64,000 nucleotides of DNA, from NCBI GenBank assembly GCA_002480495.1, contig DLCG01000004.1, positions 306,893 to 370,892 on the forward strand, read 5' to 3'. Positions 52,611 to 61,164 of this stretch are shown in pieces; the stretch's first letter is position 1; each line of letters starts with the position of its first letter. Below the pieces are notes generated by a model, which saw nothing but the letters and a program-made list of their open reading frames with translations, did not search any database and was not told the origin of the DNA. The position numbers were made by a program, and so were the translations under genes. Source of the stretch: Rhodobiaceae bacterium UBA7804. GTDB lineage: Bacteria > Pseudomonadota > Alphaproteobacteria > Parvibaculales > Parvibaculaceae.

Positions 52611-53258
52611 ATGACAACAGTTTACGGCTCCGAAGCTCCGCTCGATTGTTCCTTATGTCCGCGGCTTGTCGCCTACCGCGAAGCAAACCATGCCGCCCAT
52701 CCCGACTGGTTCAACGCGCCCGTCCCCTCGTTCGGCGATGAAAACGCCAGACTGCTGATCGTCGGCCTCGCGCCAGGCGTTCAGGGAGCAAACCGCACCG
52801 GACGCCCCTTCACCGGGGATTACGCCGGCGATCTTCTCTACGGCACATTGCTTGATTTCGGATTTGCCACGGGAAGCTACGAGGCTCGGCCCGATGACGG
52901 CCTGAAGCTGACCGGTGCCATGATCACCAACGCAGTGCGTTGCGTGCCGCCGCAGAACAAGCCGACACCGGCGGAAGCCAGGAACTGCCTGGGCTTTCTG
53001 AAGGCGCGCATAGCCGCACTGCCGCGTCTGGAAGTAATCCTGGCCCTGGGCCGGATCGCGCATGACGCTGTGTTGTCCGCTCGGGATATCAGAAAGAGTT
53101 CCGCCACTTTCGCCCATGGGGCGGATCACGATCTGGGCGGAGGCTTACATCTTTTCGACAGCTATCATTGCTCCCGCTACAACACGAACACGCGCCGGCT
53201 GACGCCGGAAATGTTCCATGACGTGTTTGGCGCCATTCGTAGACGGATAGACGGCTGA
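52611..53258 (+). CDS. uracil-DNA glycosylase, family 5 (UDGb-like)
   Basis: The 215-residue protein matches the iron-sulfur UDG superfamily: DCSLCPRLVAYR with two cluster cysteines, LIVGLAPGVQGANRTGRPFTGD as motif 1, NAVRCVPPQNKPTPAEARNC supplying further cysteines, and DSYHCSRYNTNTRRLT as motif 3. The alanine in GLAPG and the HCSRYN segment suit family 5 better than family 4. It would excise uracil or deaminated bases. It is cotranscribed with the NYN gene and converges on smpB. Confidence 0.92.
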   Translation: MTTVYGSEAPLDCSLCPRLVAYREANHAAHPDWFNAPVPSFGDENARLLIVGLAPGVQGANRTGRPFTGDYAGDLLYGTLLDFGFATGSYEARPDDGLKLTGAMITNAVRCVPPQNKPTPAEARNCLGFLKARIAALPRLEVILALGRIAHDAVLSARDIRKSSATFAHGADHDLGGGLHLFDSYHCSRYNTNTRRLTPEMFHDVFGAIRRRIDG

Positions 53259-53267
53259 ACGCCTCTG

Positions 53268-53765
53268 TCAGCCCTTCTCGCGCAAGAGACGGGCCTTGTC
53301 GCGCTCCCAGCTGCGCTCTTTCAAGGTCTCGCGCTTGTCCGCAAGCTTCTTGCCTTGCGCCAGACCGATCTCGACTTTCACAAGTCCCCGATCGTTGAAA
53401 TACATCTTCAAAGGCACGATGGTCATGCCCTGCCGCTGCACGGCTGCCGTCAGCTTGTCTATCTCGCGCCGGTGAAGCAGTAGTTTGCGCGGCCGCCTTG
53501 TCTCGTGATTGAACTGGTTCGCCTGCAGATAGACCGGGATATAGGCGTTCACAAGCATGATCTCGCCATCCCGCGTCGCCTGGGCATAGGCCTCGTTCAG
53601 GCTTCCCTGACCGCCGCGCAGCGATTTCACCTCGCTGCCCTTCAGTTCTATACCTGCCTCGAAGGTTTCGCCGATGCTGTAGTTGAAGCGCGCCTTGCGG
53701 TTGTCCGCAATGATCTTCCGGCCATCAGAGGCCTTCTTTTTGGCGCCGCCGCTCTTGGAGGACAT
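53268..53765 (-). CDS. smpB: SsrA-binding protein SmpB
   Basis: SmpB brings tmRNA to stalled ribosomes. The 165-residue protein has FNYSIGETFEAGIELKGSEV, SLRGGQGSLNEAYAQ and a basic C-terminal tail with KLADKRETLKERSWERDKARL. It begins with a lysine-rich stretch (KSGGAKKKASDGRK). It lies 21 bases after dapA. No ssrA gene is seen in the window. Confidence 0.96.
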   Translation of the reverse strand: MSSKSGGAKKKASDGRKIIADNRKARFNYSIGETFEAGIELKGSEVKSLRGGQGSLNEAYAQATRDGEIMLVNAYIPVYLQANQFNHETRRPRKLLLHRREIDKLTAAVQRQGMTIVPLKMYFNDRGLVKVEIGLAQGKKLADKRETLKERSWERDKARLLREKG

Positions 53766-53786
53766 CTCTCCCCGATTTCTCGCTCG

Positions 53787-54662
53787 TCAGTTGAGCAGCC
53801 CGGCATGCTGCATTGCGCTGCGGACCTTTTCTTCGGTTCCAGCGCTTGCCGGCACCAGCGGCAACCGCAATTCGTTTTCGCAGAACCCAAGCAGGCTCGC
53901 CGCGTACTTCGCAGGCGCCGGATTCGGATCGAGGAACAGCGCGTTGTGAAGCGGCATCAGCCGGTCCTGAATCTGAAGCGCCTTGGCAAAATCGCCCGCC
54001 AGCGTCGCTTCCTGAAACTCCGCGCAAAGGGCCGGCGCGATGTTCGCAGTTACCGAGATGCAGCCAACGCCGCCATGAGCATTGAAGCCGAGCGCCGTCG
54101 CATCTTCGCCCGAAAGCTGGCAGAACTCCGCGCCCATCGTCTGGCGCTGCAGGCTAACCCGCGCAAGATTCGCCGTCGCATCCTTCACGCCCACCACATT
54201 CTTCAACTCGAAAAGCCGGGTCATGGTTTCGAGCGATATGTCCACGATGGTCCGGCCGGGGATATTGTAGAGGATGATCGGAATATCGACGGCCTCGTTC
54301 ACCGCCTTGAAATGCTGGTAGATGCCTTCTTGCGACGGCTTGTTGTAATAGCCGGTTACGCTGAGCACGGCGTCCGCCCCCGCCTCCTTGGCGAAGGCCG
54401 TCAGTTCGATCGCTTCGAGCGTATTGTTGGAGCCGGCTCCGGCGATCACCGGCACCCGGCCTCGCGCCGTCTCGATGCACAGTTCCACGACCCGCTTGTG
54501 TTCGTCATGGGAAAGCGTCGGGGACTCGCCCGTCGTCCCGCATGGAACGAGCCCATGCGTTCCCTGTTCGATTTGCCATTCGACAAGTTTGACGAACGCA
54601 GCCTCATCCACCTTGCCGTTCTTGAACGGCGTAATGAGTGCGACGAACGATCCCTTGAACAT
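53787..54662 (-). CDS. dapA: 4-hydroxy-tetrahydrodipicolinate synthase
   Basis: DapA condenses pyruvate with aspartate semialdehyde in lysine and diaminopimelate synthesis. The 291-residue TIM barrel has GTTGESPTLSHDEH, the catalytic tyrosine in VTGYYNKPSQEGIYQH, and the Schiff-base lysine in VVGVKDATANLARV near residue 160. The start MFKGSFVALITPF is standard; the upstream in-frame extension is rejected. It is divergent from the lytic transglycosylase gene. Confidence 0.97.
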   Translation of the reverse strand: MFKGSFVALITPFKNGKVDEAAFVKLVEWQIEQGTHGLVPCGTTGESPTLSHDEHKRVVELCIETARGRVPVIAGAGSNNTLEAIELTAFAKEAGADAVLSVTGYYNKPSQEGIYQHFKAVNEAVDIPIILYNIPGRTIVDISLETMTRLFELKNVVGVKDATANLARVSLQRQTMGAEFCQLSGEDATALGFNAHGGVGCISVTANIAPALCAEFQEATLAGDFAKALQIQDRLMPLHNALFLDPNPAPAKYAASLLGFCENELRLPLVPASAGTEEKVRSAMQHAGLLN

Positions 54663-54894
54663 GGCTTTAGGCTCCGTTTCCCCGGTTTCTGCGGACGGGG
54701 TGCTCCCGAAGGCGCGCAAGATAACCATAAGCGGCAAACCCGGCAAGAAACCGGGGGTTTGGGCGCATATGGCCTATTGCGGCGCGTGTTAGCACATGAG
54801 TAGTCTGAATGGTGGAATATCTGGGCGTTGAGGCATTTTGCGCCGGATTTCGGAGCGCGATTAACGGACCCAGGGCCGCCCGCCGGGCCGGCCC

Positions 54895-57231
54895 GTGAGA
54901 GGTTCCGTAACTTTGTATCGGGTTTGCGCCGTGCGAATTGATTCCGGGTTGTCCTTCCCTCGTCTCGCTGCCGCCATGGCGGTCGCGGCCCTTTCGGCTT
55001 GCGCGACGGCCGCTCAGGCTTCCGCCTCCCTGCCCCTTGCCCGCCCCGGCGGCGGCGAAACGCAGACCGCCAGCAGCGCCCCGAGGACCGCCACATTGAC
55101 TGCCCCGACGGCGCCCACCGCCACCAAGGGAACTTTCTCCGGCCTTGGAGCAGCGGACATGATGGCCGCGCGCGCCGCCTTCGACGAAGCGGACCGGGGC
55201 AACTGGACCGCCGCAAGCCAGTATCGGGGACAAATCGCGGATCCGACAGCGGCAAAGCTGATCGTCTGGACGAGGCTGATTTCGGACGACAGCGCACCGG
55301 CATTCGCAGAGATCGTCGGCTTCATGGAACAGAACCCGGATTGGCCTCGGCGCTTTATCCTGGAAGCCCGTGCCGAACGAGCGCTCCTCTCTTATCCCAT
55401 GTCGAATGACGACCTTCTCGCCTGGTTTGAGGATCACCCTCCGCAAACCGGAGAAGGCCGCATCCGTTATGGCAAGACGCTGATCGAGGTCGGCCGTGCG
55501 GATGAAGGTGCCGGGTGGATTCGGCGCGCCTGGATCGAGAACGATTTCGGTAGCTCCCGGCAGAAGGAAATTCTGGCCGCCTATGGCAAGTACCTCAACA
55601 CGGAAGCACAGCAAGCCAGGCTCGCCCGCCTTCTCTGGGAACAAAGAACCAGCGATGCGAGAACCACGGCCGCACTTGTCGGACAGGCCGAGCGTGCGCT
55701 TGCCGATGCCCGTATCCAGCTCATCGCCGGTTCAAGCAAGGCTCCGAGCGCGCTCTCTCAGGTTCCCGCACCGCTTCGCGCCGATCCCGGCCTTTTGTAC
55801 GATCAGGTGCGCTATGAACGCCGCCGCGGCAATGAGCATGGCGCCCTGCCTTTGCTGCTCACGGCTCCGACGGAACCGCACAAAATGGTGCGCCCCGACA
55901 GCTGGTGGGTTGAGCGCAAGATCCTCACTCGCAAGGCAATGTCGCAGGGCCTTTACGAAGAGGCCTACAAGATCGCCGCCGGCAACGGGCTGAGCGAAGG
56001 TGTCGACTTCGCTGAAGCCGAATTCCTGGCCGGCTGGATCGCCCTCCAGTACCTCAATAAAGCCGACGCAGCTCTCGTCCATTTTCGCAAGCTGAGTGGC
56101 GGCGTATCGACCCCGATAAGCAAGTCCCGGGCGGAATACTGGTCGGGTCGCGCCGCAGCTGCCTCCGGCGACCGCGAAAAGGCGACGGCCTACTACCGCG
56201 ATGCCGCAAACTATCCGACAACATTCTACGGACAGCTTGCAACGGCAGCCCTCGCATCTGGAGGGAGTGACGGCAAGCTGCGCCTTCCCGCAACACCGCC
56301 CAGAACCGGCGATATCAAGCAGCGCTTCGACAACCGGGAACTCGTCCACGCCGTGCGAATTCTGCAGGACCTCGACCGCGAGGGAACGCTCTGGACCTTC
56401 ATGCTCCACCTTGCGGACATTCTGGAAGACCCGGCCGAACTTGCAGCGCTTTCCGATCTCGCCCTTTCCTTCGGAGACTCCAAGCTTTCATTGCGTATCG
56501 CGAAAGCGGCGTCCCTGCGAAACATCGTGCTGGCCGACTATGCCTATCCGACCGGGTCCATGCCGAAATGGACGCATCGCGGGCCACCGGTCGAAACCGC
56601 GCTTGTCTACGGCCTCTCTCGCCAGGAAAGCGAATTCGATCCTCAGGCACTGAGCCCCGCAGGCGCTCGGGGCCTCATGCAGTTGATGCCGCGCACAGCG
56701 AGAATGGTCGCAGGCCAGATCGGCCTTCCCTATTCGCCCGCGAAGCTAACAGACCCGGTCTACAACGCGACCCTCGGCGCCGCCCATCTCGGCGACCTGG
56801 TGCAGAACGAATTTTCGGGTTCCTACATAATGAGCATCGCGGCCTACAACGCGGGCGCCTCCCGTGTTCGGCAGTGGGTGAACGACTATGGCGATCCTCG
56901 TTCGACGGCAGTCGACCCGATAGACTGGATCGAGAGCATTCCCTTCTCCGAGACACGCAACTATGTGCAGCGCGTGATGGAGAATCTGGAAGTCTATCGC
57001 GGACGCCTTAGCGGAGAGGCGGAACCGGTGCGCATCGAAGATGACCTGCGCCGGTACATCGGCTCGACGCCTATCACGACACCTGCCCCGACACCCCGCC
57101 CAAGCAACATACCGCTTGCACCGCCTTCCTCCTCAGGCACCGGGGTCACGCCGGCAACGAATGCTCCGGTCCCCATGGCGGTACCCGCGGAGGGAGCAAT
57201 GGCGCCCGTCGTCGAGTCGGGAGACCTTTGA
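54895..57231 (+). CDS. lytic murein transglycosylase (Slt-like)
   Basis: The 778-residue protein cleaves peptidoglycan with 1,6-anhydro ring formation. An N-terminal signal (LAAAMAVAALSACATAAQA) could be cut by signal peptidase I or, as it contains LSAC, act as a lipobox. The middle (about 80-580) is a superhelical region with many helical repeats. The catalytic SLT domain near 590-720 has LSRQESEFDPQALSPAGARG with the acidic catalyst and SIAAYNAGASRVRQW. The tail is Pro/Thr-rich. The start is GTG at 54895 or at 54931. Confidence 0.94.
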   Translation: MRGSVTLYRVCAVRIDSGLSFPRLAAAMAVAALSACATAAQASASLPLARPGGGETQTASSAPRTATLTAPTAPTATKGTFSGLGAADMMAARAAFDEADRGNWTAASQYRGQIADPTAAKLIVWTRLISDDSAPAFAEIVGFMEQNPDWPRRFILEARAERALLSYPMSNDDLLAWFEDHPPQTGEGRIRYGKTLIEVGRADEGAGWIRRAWIENDFGSSRQKEILAAYGKYLNTEAQQARLARLLWEQRTSDARTTAALVGQAERALADARIQLIAGSSKAPSALSQVPAPLRADPGLLYDQVRYERRRGNEHGALPLLLTAPTEPHKMVRPDSWWVERKILTRKAMSQGLYEEAYKIAAGNGLSEGVDFAEAEFLAGWIALQYLNKADAALVHFRKLSGGVSTPISKSRAEYWSGRAAAASGDREKATAYYRDAANYPTTFYGQLATAALASGGSDGKLRLPATPPRTGDIKQRFDNRELVHAVRILQDLDREGTLWTFMLHLADILEDPAELAALSDLALSFGDSKLSLRIAKAASLRNIVLADYAYPTGSMPKWTHRGPPVETALVYGLSRQESEFDPQALSPAGARGLMQLMPRTARMVAGQIGLPYSPAKLTDPVYNATLGAAHLGDLVQNEFSGSYIMSIAAYNAGASRVRQWVNDYGDPRSTAVDPIDWIESIPFSETRNYVQRVMENLEVYRGRLSGEAEPVRIEDDLRRYIGSTPITTPAPTPRPSNIPLAPPSSSGTGVTPATNAPVPMAVPAEGAMAPVVESGDL

Positions 57232-57318
57232 CCCCTCGCGCATCTCACCCCGCGCGGCGGACTTGCTCGAACGGCTTTGCCGAACCATGATCCTCGCCCA
57301 AACCAGCGGAGCCCTCAA

Positions 57319-58191
57319 ATGTCGAGCTCATACAGGGACCTCTTCTACACAAGCCAGGATGGGCTCAAACTCTACGCCCGAGACTATGGCGAACGGACCG
57401 CGCCTGGAACGCCAGTCATCTGCCTTCCGGGGCTGACACGAAATTCCAAGGACTTCGAACCGCTCGCCGGACACCTGAGCGATCAGCGGCGCGTGCTCTG
57501 CCCCGATTTGCGCGGACGCGGCCGTTCCGATTATTGCGACAACTGGGCAGATTACACGCCCGTCCATGAGATGATGGATACGCTCGACCTGATGGGCGCG
57601 GCAGGCATCGGACAGGCCGTCTTCGTCGGCACTTCGCGGGGCGGTCTCATCATGATGGCGCTTGCCGCCTTCCGGCCGAACGTCATCAAGGCCTCGATTC
57701 TGAACGATATCGGGCCCGAAGTGGACCCGAAGGGGATTGCTCGCATCGCAGGCTATGTGGGTGTCATGGAAACACCGCAGACATGGGACGAAGCGGCGGT
57801 AAAGCTTCGCATGATGAACGAACGCGAATTCCCGAACCTGTCGGCGGAAGACTGGCGCACATTCGCGCGCCGCACCTTCGCCGAGGAACACGGCGCGCCG
57901 AAAATTGACTACGACACGAAAATCGGCACGGCAATGCGCAAGGGGCTTGAGGCATCGAAAGGCGAAATCCCTACGCTTTGGCCGCAATTCAAGTCGCTCT
58001 CCCAGATGCCTCTGCTCGCCATCCGCGGCGAAAACTCCGACATACTGACCGCCGAGATCATGGCGCGCATGGCGGACGCAAACCCGGCAATGAAGAGCGT
58101 GGTTGTAAAGGACCGCGGTCATGCCCCCTTCCTCGACGAGCCGGAAGCTCTCGGCGCCATCGACGATTTTCTCGCCTCCGGGAATCTCTAG
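57319..58191 (+). CDS. alpha/beta hydrolase
   Basis: The 290-residue protein has the fold hallmarks: oxyanion region VICLPGLTRNSKDFEPLA, nucleophile Ser in VFVGTSRGGLIMMAL (near residue 106), catalytic Asp in the preceding-strand region near 235 (IRGENSDIL), and His in DRGHAPFLDEP near 268. The substrate is unknown. GGAG precedes the ATG. It starts 87 bases after the transglycosylase gene and its stop overlaps the stop of a convergent methyltransferase gene. Confidence 0.92.
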   Translation: MSSSYRDLFYTSQDGLKLYARDYGERTAPGTPVICLPGLTRNSKDFEPLAGHLSDQRRVLCPDLRGRGRSDYCDNWADYTPVHEMMDTLDLMGAAGIGQAVFVGTSRGGLIMMALAAFRPNVIKASILNDIGPEVDPKGIARIAGYVGVMETPQTWDEAAVKLRMMNEREFPNLSAEDWRTFARRTFAEEHGAPKIDYDTKIGTAMRKGLEASKGEIPTLWPQFKSLSQMPLLAIRGENSDILTAEIMARMADANPAMKSVVVKDRGHAPFLDEPEALGAIDDFLASGNL

Positions 58192-58898
58192 CCACGGCGC
58201 AGACGAAGCATCCGCGTCGCTCCCTTCTGGAATTCGAACGGAACGCGGACGAGCTCGACCTCCGCTCCCCCACGCCTCATCTCGCTCATGACGCCCGGAA
58301 GGTGGCTCGACGACAGTCCATCCAGATTGAGAAGCGGAAAGATTCGAACCTCGTCCGCCACGCGCAACAGCTCACGCACCGATGCCAGATGAAACGCGAA
58401 ATTGAGATCGTCGCCATAGAGAAATAGGAAATGCGAAACGAGCGCGAGGCGGAACGAGGCATTGCCGAAGGGAAGCTCCGGTAACGACGCAGGCACATAG
58501 CGCCCCTCGGCCTTCCCGGCCTCGAAATCCTCCAGGAAGAGATCTAGCGCTTCTCGTCGCAATCCTTGAACGGCGGCCTCCGATCCGTATTGCTTCCAGT
58601 TGAAGCGATATGCAGCCCGCCTCAGCCCCAAACGCATCGCCGCCGCCGTCTCCTCGAAACGGAGCGCAATAACGTCGGCATCCAGCGCGTAGATCGGATC
58701 GGCGGCGACGACCGTCAGTCCCTCCCGGGCGGCCTCGGCCGCGAAAGATGCCGGCCCGCCGCCGGCGTCGAGAATGGGCGACAAGGGCGGGAACTCATCC
58801 AGCCCGAAGAAAGCACGGTATTCCCATAGCCGTCGGCCCCAGGGCACGACGCCTCCAAGATCGAACTCCTTCGAGTGTTCAACGATATGGGCGTTCAT
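58188..58898 (-). CDS. SAM-dependent methyltransferase-like protein
   Basis: The 236-residue protein has a Rossmann-type motif I, PILDAGGGPASFAAEAA (residues ~41-57), then VVAADPIYAL as the acidic SAM-contacting strand and LPELPFGNASFRLALVSHFLFLY as motif IV. The C-terminal part is typical of class I methyltransferases. The substrate is unknown. The gene lies downstream of the betaine operon on the same strand but beyond a good terminator, so it is probably independent. Confidence 0.85.
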   Translation of the reverse strand: MNAHIVEHSKEFDLGGVVPWGRRLWEYRAFFGLDEFPPLSPILDAGGGPASFAAEAAREGLTVVAADPIYALDADVIALRFEETAAAMRLGLRRAAYRFNWKQYGSEAAVQGLRREALDLFLEDFEAGKAEGRYVPASLPELPFGNASFRLALVSHFLFLYGDDLNFAFHLASVRELLRVADEVRIFPLLNLDGLSSSHLPGVMSEMRRGGAEVELVRVPFEFQKGATRMLRLRRG

Positions 58899-58970
58899 CT
58901 CGCTTCCTCCTTGCTTGCGGTCCTTGCCGCACCCGCCGGAGGCGCCTGTCGATGAATCCGCTCAAACGAA

Positions 58971-58997
58971 AAGGCCGCCTCCAGAGGGGGCGGCCTT
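58971..58997 (-). terminator. intrinsic terminator of the betaine synthesis operon
   Basis: AAGGCCGCCTCC (58971-58982) pairs with GGGGGCGGCCTT (58986-58997) with one G-T pair and a 3-base loop; on the minus strand it is followed by TTCGTTTG. It separates the operon from the downstream methyltransferase-like gene. Confidence 0.82.
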
Positions 58998-59023
58998 GTC
59001 CGGTTTGATCGCAAAAGACGACG

Positions 59024-59083
59024 TTACGGGGCCACCCTCTTGGTGGTCCACCAGTTGCCCTGCATGTGAGCCGAGAACGTCAT
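59024..59083 (-). CDS. possible 19-codon small ORF after the betaine methyltransferase
   Basis: A short frame reads MTFSAHMQGNWWTTKRVAP and ends 27 bases before the terminator stem. AAGGA lies 8 bases before its ATG, an ideal ribosome-binding position. There is no independent support for expression and I recognise no family. It could be a leader-like or accessory peptide, or chance. Confidence 0.2.
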   Translation of the reverse strand: MTFSAHMQGNWWTTKRVAP

Positions 59084-59141
59084 CTTGCCGATCCTTGCAT
59101 GCCGGGATCGCCCCGGCGACGGGAAATCTATGCCTGCCGCG

Positions 59142-59978
59142 CTACTTTGCCAAGCGGTAATGCATGACGCCCCAGGCGAGGTAGCCCTTGTCGGCGCCGT
59201 CGACCCAATGGCCGAGCCCCTTGATCATGTTGTCGAGATAGGTCGTGCTGGAACCCTTGGTAAGCTTCTCGTAGTTCGCCTTGAGCTCCTCACCCACGCG
59301 CCAGTAGTGGCGGCGAAGCTGATGCGTCATTTCCTTGACGTCGACCTTCTCGAAGCCGCGAGCCGTGAGCTCCCTGTCGTAGAAGCCGAAGCTGCCAAGC
59401 GTTTCAAGATGAATGCGGTCGAGGATCGGCTGCAACACACCATCCGGGCAATCATCGGCCTGCATCGGGTCGGTGAAGATGAACTGTCCGCCGGGCTTCA
59501 GAACCCGCTTCACTTCGTCGAGAACCTTCGGCCGGTTGCCGCTGTGCAGGATCGCATCCTGCGACCAGACCACATCGATGCTGTTGTCGTCCGCCGGAAT
59601 GGCTTCGAAATCGCCATACAGAACCTCGACCTTGTCTTCGAGCCCGGCTTTCTTGTTGAGCTCGCGATTGAGCTTGTTCTGCGTCTCGCTGATATTCACG
59701 CAGATCACCTTGCAGCCATAGGTCTTGGCGAGATGCCGCGCCGCACCGCCATAACCGGCCCCGATATCGAGGACGACGGTGTTCGCATCCACGCCTTTCA
59801 GCATCGAGGCGAGCGTCTCGTCGTTGCGATGGCTTGCGGGGATGATCGGCTCGTCATCGTCCTTGTACATTCCGATATGAATGTCCTCACCGCCCCAAAT
59901 GGTGAAGTAAAACGAATCCGCATCCGGACTGTCGTAATAGGCCTCTGCCTGGGCGACTGCGTTCGATTTACTCGTCAT
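59142..59978 (-). CDS. sarcosine/dimethylglycine N-methyltransferase
   Basis: This class I methyltransferase adds the last methyl groups to make glycine betaine from sarcosine or dimethylglycine. The 278-residue protein has AYYDSPDADSFYFTIWGGEDIHIG, the SAM motif VVLDIGAGYGGAARHLAKTYG and SQDAILHSGNRPKVLDEVKRVLKPGG, characteristic of SDMT from halophiles. The start MTSKSN overlaps the upstream GSMT gene by 11 bases. The operon ends at a strong terminator. Confidence 0.93.
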   Translation of the reverse strand: MTSKSNAVAQAEAYYDSPDADSFYFTIWGGEDIHIGMYKDDDEPIIPASHRNDETLASMLKGVDANTVVLDIGAGYGGAARHLAKTYGCKVICVNISETQNKLNRELNKKAGLEDKVEVLYGDFEAIPADDNSIDVVWSQDAILHSGNRPKVLDEVKRVLKPGGQFIFTDPMQADDCPDGVLQPILDRIHLETLGSFGFYDRELTARGFEKVDVKEMTHQLRRHYWRVGEELKANYEKLTKGSSTTYLDNMIKGLGHWVDGADKGYLAWGVMHYRLAK

Positions 59979-60777
59979 TGTAGGTTTTCTCCGCAACGTG
60001 AATGAAGAAGTCGGCTTCCTCGTCCTTGTAGGTCGCCTCGAAGTCACCATAGGTGACGACCTTCTGGAAGCCGATCTCGTGCATCAGCCGGCGCGTGTAG
60101 TTCTTCCGCAGCGGGAACATGTTCAGGTGGTAGACGCTGTTATCCGGGAATGTGTAGCGGAAGCGCGCCAGCGAATCGTCGACATGCTCCGGCTCGGCCG
60201 TCACCTGGTCTCCGCAGTAATAATATTTGTGCTTCGTGCTGAAGCCGCGATCGAGAATGGCGTCATAATTGCGCTGGTCCAGGATCAGGATTCCGTCATG
60301 CTTGAGCGCGGCATAGAATTCGGCGAGTGCGCGGCGTCGATCCTTTTCATCGAAGAGATGCGTGAATGAATTTCCGAGACAGATGATCGCGTCGAACTTT
60401 CCATGCACATCCTTGTTGAGCCAGCGCCAGTCCGCATGGACAGTCTGCATGACAAAGCCGTGATCGCGCGCATTCTCGAAGGCTTTGGAGAGCATTTCCG
60501 CGCTGCCGTCGACGCTCGTGACATCGAACCCGGCCTTCAGAAGCTGTACGGAATTGAACCCCGTGCCTGTTGCCACATCGAGAATCTTGTGCTTGCCGCG
60601 CTCCTTCAGAATATCGATGAAGAAGCGACCTTCGCTTTCCGCCCGGCTGTCCCAGTCGATCAGGTCGTCCCACTTCTCGACAAAGGATTCGACATACTCG
60701 TGCTGATAGTGATCGGTTTCACGCACAGCTAGCGGATCTTCGCCGAATTCCTGTTGTTTTTTCTTGCTCTGTTCCAT
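59968..60777 (-). CDS. glycine/sarcosine N-methyltransferase
   Basis: This enzyme methylates glycine to sarcosine and dimethylglycine, the first steps of de novo betaine synthesis. The 269-residue protein has ETDHYQHEYVESFVEKWDDL, the SAM motif ILDVATGTGFNSVQLLKAGF, DAIICLGNSFTHLF and LDQRNYDAILDRGFS, all typical of the Ectothiorhodospira/Aphanothece-type GSMT. AAGGAA precedes the ATG. It is coupled to SDMT by an 11-base overlap. Substrate glycine can come from GlyA; SAM consumption is three per betaine. Confidence 0.94.
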   Translation of the reverse strand: MEQSKKKQQEFGEDPLAVRETDHYQHEYVESFVEKWDDLIDWDSRAESEGRFFIDILKERGKHKILDVATGTGFNSVQLLKAGFDVTSVDGSAEMLSKAFENARDHGFVMQTVHADWRWLNKDVHGKFDAIICLGNSFTHLFDEKDRRRALAEFYAALKHDGILILDQRNYDAILDRGFSTKHKYYYCGDQVTAEPEHVDDSLARFRYTFPDNSVYHLNMFPLRKNYTRRLMHEIGFQKVVTYGDFEATYKDEEADFFIHVAEKTYNDE

Positions 60778-61164
60778 GGTGACGTTCCTTCAGGAGATGG
60801 CGGCAAACCGCGCTTGCGATTTCTACGCCGCCATAAGCACAAACGGCACCGGCCAGAAGAGGCCGGCAACCTATGAGATCGGTTTTCTGAGCCCGCAAAA
60901 GGTAAGCCGCGCATACGCACGAAAACGGGCCGCATCCCAATAAGCCGTCAAATTGCGGCGAGGCAGCAAAACTGCGGGATACGACTGGGGACAGCGCCAC
61001 ATGCGTAGGATGCGGCGTATGGATATGCCCTCACAGCAAGGGCAAGCTAACAAAGCGCATCCGCACTAGCAACCGCACAGCACAAATTTCACAAAAACGC
61101 CTTGTATCTCGGGCTTTTTTCCACAATCCGACGCGATTTCGGAACCGGAGACATCATCGAGCGT
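60778..61164. other. 387-base region upstream of the betaine operon with two potential leader hairpins
   Basis: No gene is supported. Two perfect inverted repeats lie in the likely 5' leader of the betaine operon: ATGGCGGC (60797-60804) with GCCGCCAT (60827-60834), and CCGGCC (60849-60854) with GGCCGG (60861-60866). The first is close to the ribosome binding site. The MscS gene ends at the far side; I see no clear terminator for it. Confidence 0.45.
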
